Of a DNA stretch of 64,000 nucleotides, positions 35,290 through 42,867 are shown piece by piece. Each line of letters begins with the position of its first letter. Position 1 is the stretch's first letter. The stretch covers positions 62,001 to 126,000 of the forward strand of contig JAJEHN010000016.1 in NCBI GenBank assembly GCA_022823665.1. Reading direction: 5' to 3'. Under the pieces are notes generated by a model that did no database searches, was not told the DNA's origin, and worked only from the letters and a program-made list of their open reading frames with translations. The translations under genes and the position numbers were made by a program. Origin of the DNA: Thermoanaerobaculia bacterium (GTDB lineage: Bacteria > Acidobacteriota > Thermoanaerobaculia > Multivoradales > Multivoraceae).

Positions 35290-36425
35290 TCGAAGTTGAT
35301 GAGGTAGTGCCGGAAGTTCTCGGGCCCGACCTCGTCCAGCATCTGCAGGAACAGCACGAGCGGCTCGATGTCGGCGTCCGTGATGTTGATCTCGCCGAAC
35401 AGCGGGTCGACGCCTTCCTGTTCGCTGTCGGCGGCTTCGGCCAGCGCCATGTGCGCCCTGATCGTGTCTTCGAGGGTGGCGGCGCTGCCGTCGTGAAGGT
35501 ACGGGTCCGTGCGGGAGAGGTTCCGCAGCGGCGGCGTCTTGAAGTCGCCGGCGCCGGTGCCGTGGAGGGCGTAGTCGCTGAAGGTCGGCGGCACGTGGCA
35601 GCGGACGCAGTTGCCGACCGACTCCACGTCGAAGGCCCGGAAGAAGGTCTTGAAGCCCTCGTAGGCTTCAAGGGTGAACCCCTCCGGTCGCCGGATCAGG
35701 TTGCGACCCTCCTGGTTGAAGATCCGGCTCTCGATGCTCGCCGCGTAGTTCAGCATGTCCTCGCCGTCGTTCGGTTGCTTGCGGAACCGGTTCTGTTCGG
35801 CGAAGGCGTCCCAGCGCGCGGTCATCGTGTAGCTCAGCGTGCGGGTGTAGTCGGCCAGGGCGCGGGCGGCGGCGGCAGCCACCTCGGGGCGCGGCAGGGA
35901 CTCGAGGTCCAGGCCGTAGACCTCCTGGAACTGGTCGAGATAGGGCACGCCCGAGATCGCGTTGTGGCCCTCGTTCAGCAGCACGTAGGCCGCGTTGTCC
36001 ATCCCCGCGTCACGGTCCTCGTCGTTCCAGCCGTACTGCTTGCCGACCAGCTTGTCGAGGATCATGTCCTCCATCGAGTCGTAGGCGCCGTCCCAGCCGA
36101 AGACCTCGGCGCGGGCAGCGTCGGCCAGGGTCTGCGCGTTCCGCTCGGTCGTCTCGCGGTTCGCGGTCAGGCTGGTCGGCGTGTGGTCGGCGTAGTAGCG
36201 CTCCGGCTTGCCGGGCACCGACTCGCCGATGGCGTGGCACACGGAACAGGCGATCGCGAAACCCGTCCCCTGGTTGTTGAACAGCAGTTCGGCGAACAGG
36301 TCGTTGCCGAGCTGTTGCAGGGCAGGCGAGGGTTCTTCCTGGGCGGCGGTTGCGGCGCCGAACAGGAGAGCGGTTGCCGTGGCGAGCGTCGCCGGACCGA
36401 TCACGCTTCTTCGCTTCATCGTCAT
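35286..36425 (-). CDS. Dihaem cytochrome c peroxidase / MauG family protein
   Basis: Periplasmic c-type dihaem protein of 379 residues. Signal peptide 1-28 (TLATATALLFGAATAAQ). Two haem sites, CSVCH (C60-H64) and CVRCH (C273-H277), and the family C-terminal pattern FKTPPLRNLSRTDPYLHDGS followed by TLEDTIRAHM. It may reduce peroxide or, like MauG, oxidise a protein partner. GGAGG precedes the ATG and a TATTCT box lies about 20 bases upstream. It is first of a two-gene operon with the unknown secreted protein. Confidence 0.9.
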   Translation of the reverse strand: MTMKRRSVIGPATLATATALLFGAATAAQEEPSPALQQLGNDLFAELLFNNQGTGFAIACSVCHAIGESVPGKPERYYADHTPTSLTANRETTERNAQTLADAARAEVFGWDGAYDSMEDMILDKLVGKQYGWNDEDRDAGMDNAAYVLLNEGHNAISGVPYLDQFQEVYGLDLESLPRPEVAAAAARALADYTRTLSYTMTARWDAFAEQNRFRKQPNDGEDMLNYAASIESRIFNQEGRNLIRRPEGFTLEAYEGFKTFFRAFDVESVGNCVRCHVPPTFSDYALHGTGAGDFKTPPLRNLSRTDPYLHDGSAATLEDTIRAHMALAEAADSEQEGVDPLFGEINITDADIEPLVLFLQMLDEVGPENFRHYLINFE

Positions 36426-36476
36426 CCTCCGTGATGTGGAGAATAGACGATCCGGTTAGTGGCACACTAAGCCGCC

Positions 36477-37223
36477 ATGGCGACGTCGCGAACGGTTCCC
36501 TGGGAGGAACTCGACACGATCTTCTTCGACGCCGGCAACACCTTCCTGTCGATGGACTTCGACCGGGTCGCCGCCGTTGCTGCCAGTCTTGGCGTCGAGT
36601 GCTCGGGAGGGCAGTTGGAACGCGCGGAGGCGGCGGCGCGGCCGGTGCTCTCCGCGGCGCTGGCCGAGAGGCGGACGACCGAAGGCAGCGGCGCCTTTCG
36701 CTTCTACCTGGGAGCGACTTTCGAGCGGCTGCCCCCATCCAGCCGGGATGGGGTCGAGCTGGACGCCCTGGTTTCCGGGCTCGCGGAGCGGCTGTTCTCG
36801 CCTGGACGCAACGACCGGCTCTGGAACCGCAGGCTGCCGGGCAGACGCGACGCGCTCGAGCGAATCCGCGCGCTCGGCTACCGCATGGTGGTGGTCAGCA
36901 ACTCGGACGGCAGCATGGCGCGGACCGTCGCGCGGATCGGCATGGACCATCTCTTCGACGGTCTGGTCGACTCGACGGTCGTCGGCTTCGAGAAACCGGA
37001 CCCGCGGATCTTCGAGGTCGCGCTCGATCTGGCCGGCGCGCGTCCGGAACGGACCGTGCACGTCGGCGACCTGTACGCTGCCGATGTCGTCGGCGCCTGG
37101 GCCGCCGGGGTTCACGCCGTCCTGCTCGACCCCTTCGGCGACTGGCCGGAGGTCGACTGCCCGAAGGTGGCCGACCTGGACGAGCTGGCCGCCCTGCTGC
37201 CGGGGTCTCCGGGGCGCGCGTGA
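36477..37223 (+). CDS. HAD-superfamily hydrolase
   Basis: A 248-residue haloacid-dehalogenase fold enzyme, probably a small-molecule phosphatase. Motif I reads FFDAGNT, with the nucleophile D18 kept but the general acid/base Asp (+2) replaced by Gly20. Motif II is VVVSNSDGS, motif III lysine is in GFEKPDPRIF, and motif IV is VHVGDLYAADVVGA. The alpha-helical cap is C1-type, as in phosphoglycolate phosphatase-like proteins. Its stop overlaps the following methyltransferase start (GTGA). Confidence 0.83.
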   Translation: MATSRTVPWEELDTIFFDAGNTFLSMDFDRVAAVAASLGVECSGGQLERAEAAARPVLSAALAERRTTEGSGAFRFYLGATFERLPPSSRDGVELDALVSGLAERLFSPGRNDRLWNRRLPGRRDALERIRALGYRMVVVSNSDGSMARTVARIGMDHLFDGLVDSTVVGFEKPDPRIFEVALDLAGARPERTVHVGDLYAADVVGAWAAGVHAVLLDPFGDWPEVDCPKVADLDELAALLPGSPGRA

Positions 37224-38044
37224 AGCCCGCGGAGGTTCGCCGGCACCGCCATCGGTTCTACGAGGCGGCCGTTCAGAACGTGGAAGTGGACATCGACTTC
37301 GTCGAGCGCGTCTATCGCCGCCTCAACGGACGGTTGCCCGCCACCCTGCGGGAGGACTTCTGCGGCACCGCCTCGCTGGCGAGCGCGTTCGCCGCGCGCA
37401 GGCCGGAGAACCGCGCCTGGGGCGTCGACCTTCACCGGCCGACGCTGGACTGGGGGCGGCGCAACCGGGTAGAGGCCAGATGCGTCGAGGACCGGGTCGA
37501 GCTGGAGTGCCGCGACGTGCGCCTGGCCGGCAGCCCGGCGGTAGACGTGCAGGTTGCCTTCAACTTCTCCTTCTTTCTGTTCCCGGGCCGCGGCGAGATG
37601 CTGGACTACTTCCGGGCGGCGAAGCGCTCGCTCGAGCCGGGAGGCCTGTTCGTGCTGGACGCCTTCGGCGGCACCGATTCGTTTCAGGCCACGACCGAGG
37701 ACACGGAGATCGAGGCCTCGGTAGGCGTCGACGGAGTCGCCTTGCCGGCTTTCACCTACAGTTGGGACCAGCTCGCCTTCAACGCCGTCGACCACTGGAT
37801 GCGCTGTGCGATGCACTTCACGCCGGCGGGCGGGGAGACGGTGCGCAACTTGTTCCGCTACGCGTGGCGGATGTGGACCCTGCCCGAGATCCGGGAGTTG
37901 CTGGCCGAGGCCGGCTTCGACGATGTCGAGGTGTACGGCGAGGGCTGGGATGCCGGCACCGGTGAAGGAAACGGCATCTTCCGGCGCCGTACACGGCTGC
38001 CGAACGAGGGCAGTTGGGTCGTCTACCTGGTGGCGCGCTACTGA
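37220..38044 (+). CDS. Class I SAM-dependent methyltransferase
   Basis: A 274-residue protein starting at GTG 37220, coupled to the HAD gene. The SAM motif is degenerate (LREDFCGTASLASAFAARRP, then GVDLHRPTLDWGR). Post-motif LEPGGLFVLDAFGG and the C-terminal FRYAWRMWTLPEIRELLAEAGF are typical of methyltransf_25/11 proteins. Substrate unknown. Its last 7 bases overlap the 3' end of the convergent MamK-like gene. The track start at 36350 is not used. Confidence 0.82.
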   Translation: MKPAEVRRHRHRFYEAAVQNVEVDIDFVERVYRRLNGRLPATLREDFCGTASLASAFAARRPENRAWGVDLHRPTLDWGRRNRVEARCVEDRVELECRDVRLAGSPAVDVQVAFNFSFFLFPGRGEMLDYFRAAKRSLEPGGLFVLDAFGGTDSFQATTEDTEIEASVGVDGVALPAFTYSWDQLAFNAVDHWMRCAMHFTPAGGETVRNLFRYAWRMWTLPEIRELLAEAGFDDVEVYGEGWDAGTGEGNGIFRRRTRLPNEGSWVVYLVARY

Positions 38045-39105
38045 GTGCCGCGGGATCCGGCCAGGCGCCGCCAGTCCTCGTCGCGGACGTCGTTGGCCAG
38101 AGTCAGGCCGCCGTCGGAGCCGACGAAGACCGGGTCCTTGACCACGCGTACGCGTCCGCCGCCCAGTTCGCCGAGGGAACTCTGCAGCGCCGCGCCAAGG
38201 CCCCGGATCAGCCCGGAGCCGCCGGTCAGGATGACGTTGTTGCGCACCCGGCTCTGGTACTCCGGTTCGACCCGTGCGATCAGGTCGAGCATCGTCTCGC
38301 GCAGCGGCTCCAGGAGACTCTCGCAGGCAGTGCGCATCGGCTCGGTGATGTCGATCCGGGTCGGTCTGCCGTTGACGGGCGCGTCGACCACGACCGGACC
38401 GCCTCCGCCTACGAAGGAGTACTTCTCCTTCCACGCGCGCGCCATGTGGATCGACACCGACGCATCGGGGAAACGTTCCTCGATGCGCGCGTGCAGGTGA
38501 TCGTCGACGGCGTCGCCCGCGACGTTCAGGGTGCGCTGATCGCTCTCGGTCGGAAAGCGGCCCATGAGGATGCACAGGTCCGTCGTGCCCGCGCCGACAT
38601 CGACGACCATCGTGTGGACCAGGGCGTCGAGACCGTAGGCGACGGCGAACGGTTCGGAGACGATCATCGTGCTGGCGATCTGGCCGTCGAGGATGCGCCG
38701 CAGGTTCTGGCGGTTCACCCGGAGCGTTTCTGCCGGCACGCCGACCACGGCGTGGATCGCCGGCTTCGGATCCCGCCCCTGGGGGACGGCCAGGTCGAGC
38801 AGCCGCCGGACGATTTCGCGCACTGCCTGCTCGTCACGGGCGGACCCTTCCTTGATCAGGCCCCGCTCGAGCGGCCGGCGCAGCTCCAGCATCGGTCGCT
38901 TTTCCAGAGCCTCGATGCCCACGAGCACTTCGCGCCGGAGGACCTTGCGGGCGACCATGTCCCGCGGCCAGCCCACGTAGCTTCGCACCATGTGGCGCTC
39001 GCCGTTCGCGGCGGAGATCGAACTGCGGGACGTCCCCAGGTCGATACCGACCTTGAGCACCGGCGGCTCGGGAGTGACGGCGGTCTGCGTGGTGATGGCT
39101 ACCAT
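38038..39105 (-). CDS. MamK-like / MreB-family actin-like protein
   Basis: A 355-residue bacterial actin. ATP-binding motifs are GIDLGTSRSSIS (phosphate 1), VVDVGAGTTDLC (phosphate 2) and ILTGGSGLIRGL (adenosine). From memory the sequence follows magnetosome actin MamK more closely than MreB. Examples are YVGWPRDMVARKVL, VSEPFAVAYGLDALVHTM, GAGTTD rather than GGGTTE, the EKYSFVG segment and a C-terminal DPVFVGSDGGLTLA. No mam genes are visible around it. It follows a cell-wall amidase gene by 3 bases, so a cytoskeletal or envelope-related role is likely. ATG 39105 is given; the ribosome site is poor. Confidence 0.8.
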   Translation of the reverse strand: MVAITTQTAVTPEPPVLKVGIDLGTSRSSISAANGERHMVRSYVGWPRDMVARKVLRREVLVGIEALEKRPMLELRRPLERGLIKEGSARDEQAVREIVRRLLDLAVPQGRDPKPAIHAVVGVPAETLRVNRQNLRRILDGQIASTMIVSEPFAVAYGLDALVHTMVVDVGAGTTDLCILMGRFPTESDQRTLNVAGDAVDDHLHARIEERFPDASVSIHMARAWKEKYSFVGGGGPVVVDAPVNGRPTRIDITEPMRTACESLLEPLRETMLDLIARVEPEYQSRVRNNVILTGGSGLIRGLGAALQSSLGELGGGRVRVVKDPVFVGSDGGLTLANDVRDEDWRRLAGSRGTQ

Positions 39106-39108
39106 GCC

Positions 39109-40104
39109 TCAGGCGCCGGAGAGCTTAGCTTTGAGCAGCCGCGACTCGGCATAGCTCTGGATGCCCGCGTCCAGGGCTTCGGCGATCGACTGAAGGTAGC
39201 TCTCGTCCCGCAGTCGCCTGACCTCGCCGGCATCGGAGAGGCAGGAGACCTCGGCCAGCACCGCCGGCATCTCCGCGCCGATCAGGACGACGAAGGGCGC
39301 GGACTTGACGCCTCGATCCTTCAGGTCGGGGTTCTCAGCCCGCAAGCGTCCGAAGAGCGAGTGCTGAATCGCGGTCGCCAGCGCCCGGCTGTCGTCCTGC
39401 CGGGCCTGGGCGTACACGCCGTCGAGGAGCCGGCGGAGGTCGCCGAGGGAGTAGCCCTGGGCCTCCGAGTTTTCGCGCTCGGCAAGCGCGGAGAGTTCGG
39501 GATCGTCGGTGGGACCGAGATAGTAGGTCTCGACGCCGCAGGCCCGGTTCGCCGGCAACCAGTTCACGTGAATCGAAACGAACACGTCGGCGCCGGCGCG
39601 GTTGGCGATCAGGGTGCGGCGGTCGAGGGCGACGTTCATGTCGGCCTCCCGGGTCATCGCGACCCGATAGCGGTCGGCCAGCAGGTTGCGCAGCCGGTAG
39701 GCGATGTCGAGGGCGAGCGCCTTTTCGGTCAAACCGGCGGCAGCCGTGCCGGGGGAGGAGCCGCCGTGGCCGGGGTCGAGCACGATGCGTTCGACGGGCA
39801 GCGGGAAGACGCCTGGGTCGACGGCCTCCGGGGGACCGGTGAAGCGGACCTCGGGTGTCTGGAGAAGGCCATCCACTTCGACTTCGGGCAGAGGGTCGGG
39901 CTCCGGGCGATTCAGCTCCAGGTAGCCGAGGGCGGCAATAGCCGCAACGGGAAGCAACAGAAGGAGGCTCCATGGCGAGATCCTGCGTGGTCGCCGGACC
40001 CGGCCGGTGTTGGAGTCGTCGTGCGGCCCGGGCCGACGGTCAAGGACCTCGTTGTCGCGCACTGCGGCTTCGACCAGGTCGCGTTTGAGGTTCCGGCCTG
40101 ACAT
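39109..40104 (-). CDS. N-acetylmuramoyl-L-alanine amidase, membrane-anchored
   Basis: Zinc amidase that cuts the bond between MurNAc and the stem peptide. It is 331 residues, with a cytosolic N-terminus of about 42 residues, a single transmembrane segment (SLLLLLPVAAIAALGYL, about 46-62) and a periplasmic Amidase_3 domain. Zinc ligands and catalytic residues are recognisable in VLDPGHGGSSPGTA, VSIHVN and the PAVLAEVSCLSD glutamate. TREADMNVAL is also typical. It heads a two-gene operon with the MamK-like actin. The anchor is unlike AmiA/B/C, which are exported. Confidence 0.9.
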   Translation of the reverse strand: MSGRNLKRDLVEAAVRDNEVLDRRPGPHDDSNTGRVRRPRRISPWSLLLLLPVAAIAALGYLELNRPEPDPLPEVEVDGLLQTPEVRFTGPPEAVDPGVFPLPVERIVLDPGHGGSSPGTAAAGLTEKALALDIAYRLRNLLADRYRVAMTREADMNVALDRRTLIANRAGADVFVSIHVNWLPANRACGVETYYLGPTDDPELSALAERENSEAQGYSLGDLRRLLDGVYAQARQDDSRALATAIQHSLFGRLRAENPDLKDRGVKSAPFVVLIGAEMPAVLAEVSCLSDAGEVRRLRDESYLQSIAEALDAGIQSYAESRLLKAKLSGA

Positions 40105-40171
40105 GAAACGACGCTACATGATCGATCCCCTGGCAAGTGCCTCAAGTAGTCTCGCGAGTTGGTGTTGTGCG

Positions 40172-41692
40172 ATGAGCGCTTCCCGACTCTCCAGGGCCGC
40201 GTTTGGCCAGGGCCGCGTCTCGCCGGCTCGCGTTCTTGCGGTCGGCGCGTTCGCGCTGCTGGGCTGTAGCGGGGTTCGGACGCCTGAGTTCGAGGCGCCG
40301 GCGCCGGCCGTCTACGGCGATAGCCATGGCGCGCAAGCTCCGCAACCGGAAGCCGGGACGGGATTCGTCGATCAGGAGTGGTGGACGGCCTTCGGCGATC
40401 CCCTGCTGTCCCGGTTGGTGGTCGAAGGGCTCGAGCACAATTCCAGCCTCCGCGCGGCCGCCCTGAACGTGGACGCAGCGCGGGCCCAGGCCCGGCTGGA
40501 CGGCGCGGCGCGCAACCCCGAGCTGGAAGCGGCGGTCGATCCGGGGCGGCGCAAGCAGAACACGGCGCAGAGCGGGCTCACCGAGGCGATCCCGATTCCC
40601 ATTCCCGGCTTCGAGCCCGGCGGTGTGCGGAGTTTCGCCTTCACTTCCTACGGTCTGGCGCTCAACCTCCGCTGGGAGGTCGATCTCTGGGACCGGCTCG
40701 GCGCGCTGACCGCCGCCTCTCTGGCTGAGGCGGCCGCTTCCTCTGCCGACCTCGACGGCGCCCGGCTCTCGGTCGCCGGCCAGCTCGCCAAGGTGTACTT
40801 CGGCGTCGTCGAGGCGCTGCAGCAGGTGGAGCTCGCCGAGCGCACGCTCGCCAGCCGGGCGCGGACGCGCGACCGGGTCGAGGCGCGGTACCGGCGGGGC
40901 GTCGCGGCGGCCCTCGAAGTGCGGCAGGCGCGAACCCAGGTCGCGACCGTGGAGGCCCAGTTGTCGGCCCAGCGTCAGACTCTCGACGGATTGCGCCGGC
41001 AGATGGAGGTCCTGCTGGGCCGCTATCCCTCCGGTGAGATCGAGGCCGCCGCGGGGCTGCCCGAGCTTCCACCCCTGCCGGAAACCGGCGTACCAGCCGG
41101 CCTGCTCGCGCGGCGCCCGGATCTTCGGGCGGCGGAGTACCGGGCGGTCGCGGCCTCGGAGCGGCTCCGGGCCGCCCACAGGGCGCTCTATCCGAGCTTC
41201 ACGCTGAACGGATCGGCGGGGACGTCGAGCGGCGAACTCCGGGACCTGCTGGACGGAGACTTCTCGGTCTGGAGTCTCGCCGCCGGCCTTCTGCAGCCGC
41301 TGCTGTCCGGGGGCCGCCTCCGCGCCGGCCGCGACCTGGTGGAGGCCGGCCTGGGGGCGGCGGAAGCGGACTGGCTGCAGACGGCGCTCCAGGCCTTCGC
41401 TGAGGTGGAGTCGGGTCTGGCCGCCGAACGGATGCTCGACGAACGAACGGCGGCGCTCGAGCGGGCCGCCACGGAGAGCCGGGAAGCGGAACGTCTGGCG
41501 GAGGGTCGCTACCGGGAAGGACTCGTCGGTTACCTGCAGGTGCTGGACAGTCAGCGGACGTCGTTTCAGGCGGAAAGCCAGTTGCTGGCCGCTCGGCGGC
41601 AGCAGCTCGAGTCGCGGACGGACCTGATCCTTGCCCTGGGCGGCGGCGTCTACGCCGAACCGGCCGCGTCGACCGCGAGCGGGGGACCCTGA
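40172..41692 (+). CDS. Outer-membrane efflux lipoprotein (TolC/NodT family)
   Basis: Outer-membrane channel of an RND pump, 506 residues. The N-terminus has a lipobox (FALLGCSG, cysteine near residue 30). The NodT-type pattern WWTAFGDPLLSRLVVEGLEHN opens the mature part. Two OEP repeats follow, with RWEVDLWDRLGAL, RRPDLRAAEYRAVAASERL, YPSFTLNGSAG and a C-terminal RYREGLVGYLQVLDSQR. The start at ATG 40172 was chosen to give the signal peptide. It is first of a three-gene efflux operon, 2 bases before the adaptor. Confidence 0.92.
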   Translation: MSASRLSRAAFGQGRVSPARVLAVGAFALLGCSGVRTPEFEAPAPAVYGDSHGAQAPQPEAGTGFVDQEWWTAFGDPLLSRLVVEGLEHNSSLRAAALNVDAARAQARLDGAARNPELEAAVDPGRRKQNTAQSGLTEAIPIPIPGFEPGGVRSFAFTSYGLALNLRWEVDLWDRLGALTAASLAEAAASSADLDGARLSVAGQLAKVYFGVVEALQQVELAERTLASRARTRDRVEARYRRGVAAALEVRQARTQVATVEAQLSAQRQTLDGLRRQMEVLLGRYPSGEIEAAAGLPELPPLPETGVPAGLLARRPDLRAAEYRAVAASERLRAAHRALYPSFTLNGSAGTSSGELRDLLDGDFSVWSLAAGLLQPLLSGGRLRAGRDLVEAGLGAAEADWLQTALQAFAEVESGLAAERMLDERTAALERAATESREAERLAEGRYREGLVGYLQVLDSQRTSFQAESQLLAARRQQLESRTDLILALGGGVYAEPAASTASGGP

Positions 41693-41694
41693 GC

Positions 41695-42867
41695 GTGCTG
41701 AAGTGGTCCCTCCCCGTCGCGATTCTGGCGGTGGCCGCCCTCGTGGTTGTCGCCCTCGTTTCTTCGCGGCCGCAACTGGAGACGGTGCCGAGAGAGGTCG
41801 TGCCGCCGCCGGTTCGCGTGCTGTCCGTGACGTCGACCGAGGTCGACCTGGGCGTCCGCTCACAGGGGTCGGTCATTCCGGTGACCGAGGCCGACCTGGT
41901 CTCGGAGGTCGCGGGCACGATCGTCTGGACGGCGGAGAGTTTCGAGGTCGGCGGCTTCTTCGATGCCGGCGAGGTCCTGCTGCGGCTCGACCGCCGCGAC
42001 TACGAGCTGGCGCTGGCGAGCTCCCGGGCCGCGCTCGCGCAGGCGGGAGTGGGGCTGGCTCGGGAGCAGGCCGAAGCCGACGTCGCCCGCGAAGAGTGGG
42101 AGGAACTGGGAGAGGACGGTGAGCCGGGTCCCCTGGTGCTCCGCAAGCCCCAACTGGCCGAGGCGAGGGCGCAGGTGGAGGCGGCGCTCGCCAACATGAG
42201 GCGCGCCGGACTGGACCTCGAGCGGACCGCGATCCGGGCGCCCTTCGCCGGCAGGCTGCGCGCCAAGAGGGTCGACCGCGGCGAGTTCGTGAACCGCGGC
42301 GTGCCGCTGGCCACGATCTACGCGGTCGACGCCGCCGAGGTCGTCCTGCCGGTGCCCGACTCGGAGCTCGCCTTCCTCGACCTGCCGCTCGACGGCGAGC
42401 TGGGTGACTCCGGGCCCCGGGTGCTGCTGCGGGCGCGGTTCGCCGGCGGCCGGCACGAGTGGGAGGGCCGGGTCGTTCGTGTCGGCGGCGAGATCGACCC
42501 GGCGACGCGGATGGTGAACCTGATCGCGCGGGTGGACGATCCGTACCGGGCGTCGGGGGACCGGCCGCCGCTCTCGGTGGGCCTGTTTGTGGACGCGGAG
42601 GTAGTCGGTCGATCGGTGGAATCCGTGTTCCAGGTGCCGCGCGGGGCGTTGGTGGGAGCCGACCGGGTGTGGCTGGTGGAGGACGGCAGGCTGGTCCTGC
42701 GTCGCGTCGGGATCCTGCGCGCGGACCCGGAGGTCGTCATCGTCTCGGATGGTCTGTCGGCAGGAGACCGGATCAGCCTCACGGTTCTTGAGAGTGCGGT
42801 GGACGGGATGCGCGTGACGCCGCAGCCGGAACCGGCGCCCGCGGCGACCGGCGGGAACGCGCCATGA
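41695..42867 (+). CDS. RND efflux periplasmic adaptor (MFP)
   Basis: Membrane-fusion protein of 390 residues, starting at GTG 41695. An N-terminal anchor (VAILAVAALVVVALVSS) is followed by the lipoyl-like half ADLVSEVAGTIVWTAE, a helical hairpin (about 100-165) and the second half TAIRAPFAGRLRAKRVDRGEFV, then beta-barrel and membrane-proximal domains. It lacks the lipobox of AcrA. It is coupled by ATGA overlap to the pump gene and should link it to the outer-membrane channel. Confidence 0.92.
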   Translation: MLKWSLPVAILAVAALVVVALVSSRPQLETVPREVVPPPVRVLSVTSTEVDLGVRSQGSVIPVTEADLVSEVAGTIVWTAESFEVGGFFDAGEVLLRLDRRDYELALASSRAALAQAGVGLAREQAEADVAREEWEELGEDGEPGPLVLRKPQLAEARAQVEAALANMRRAGLDLERTAIRAPFAGRLRAKRVDRGEFVNRGVPLATIYAVDAAEVVLPVPDSELAFLDLPLDGELGDSGPRVLLRARFAGGRHEWEGRVVRVGGEIDPATRMVNLIARVDDPYRASGDRPPLSVGLFVDAEVVGRSVESVFQVPRGALVGADRVWLVEDGRLVLRRVGILRADPEVVIVSDGLSAGDRISLTVLESAVDGMRVTPQPEPAPAATGGNAP

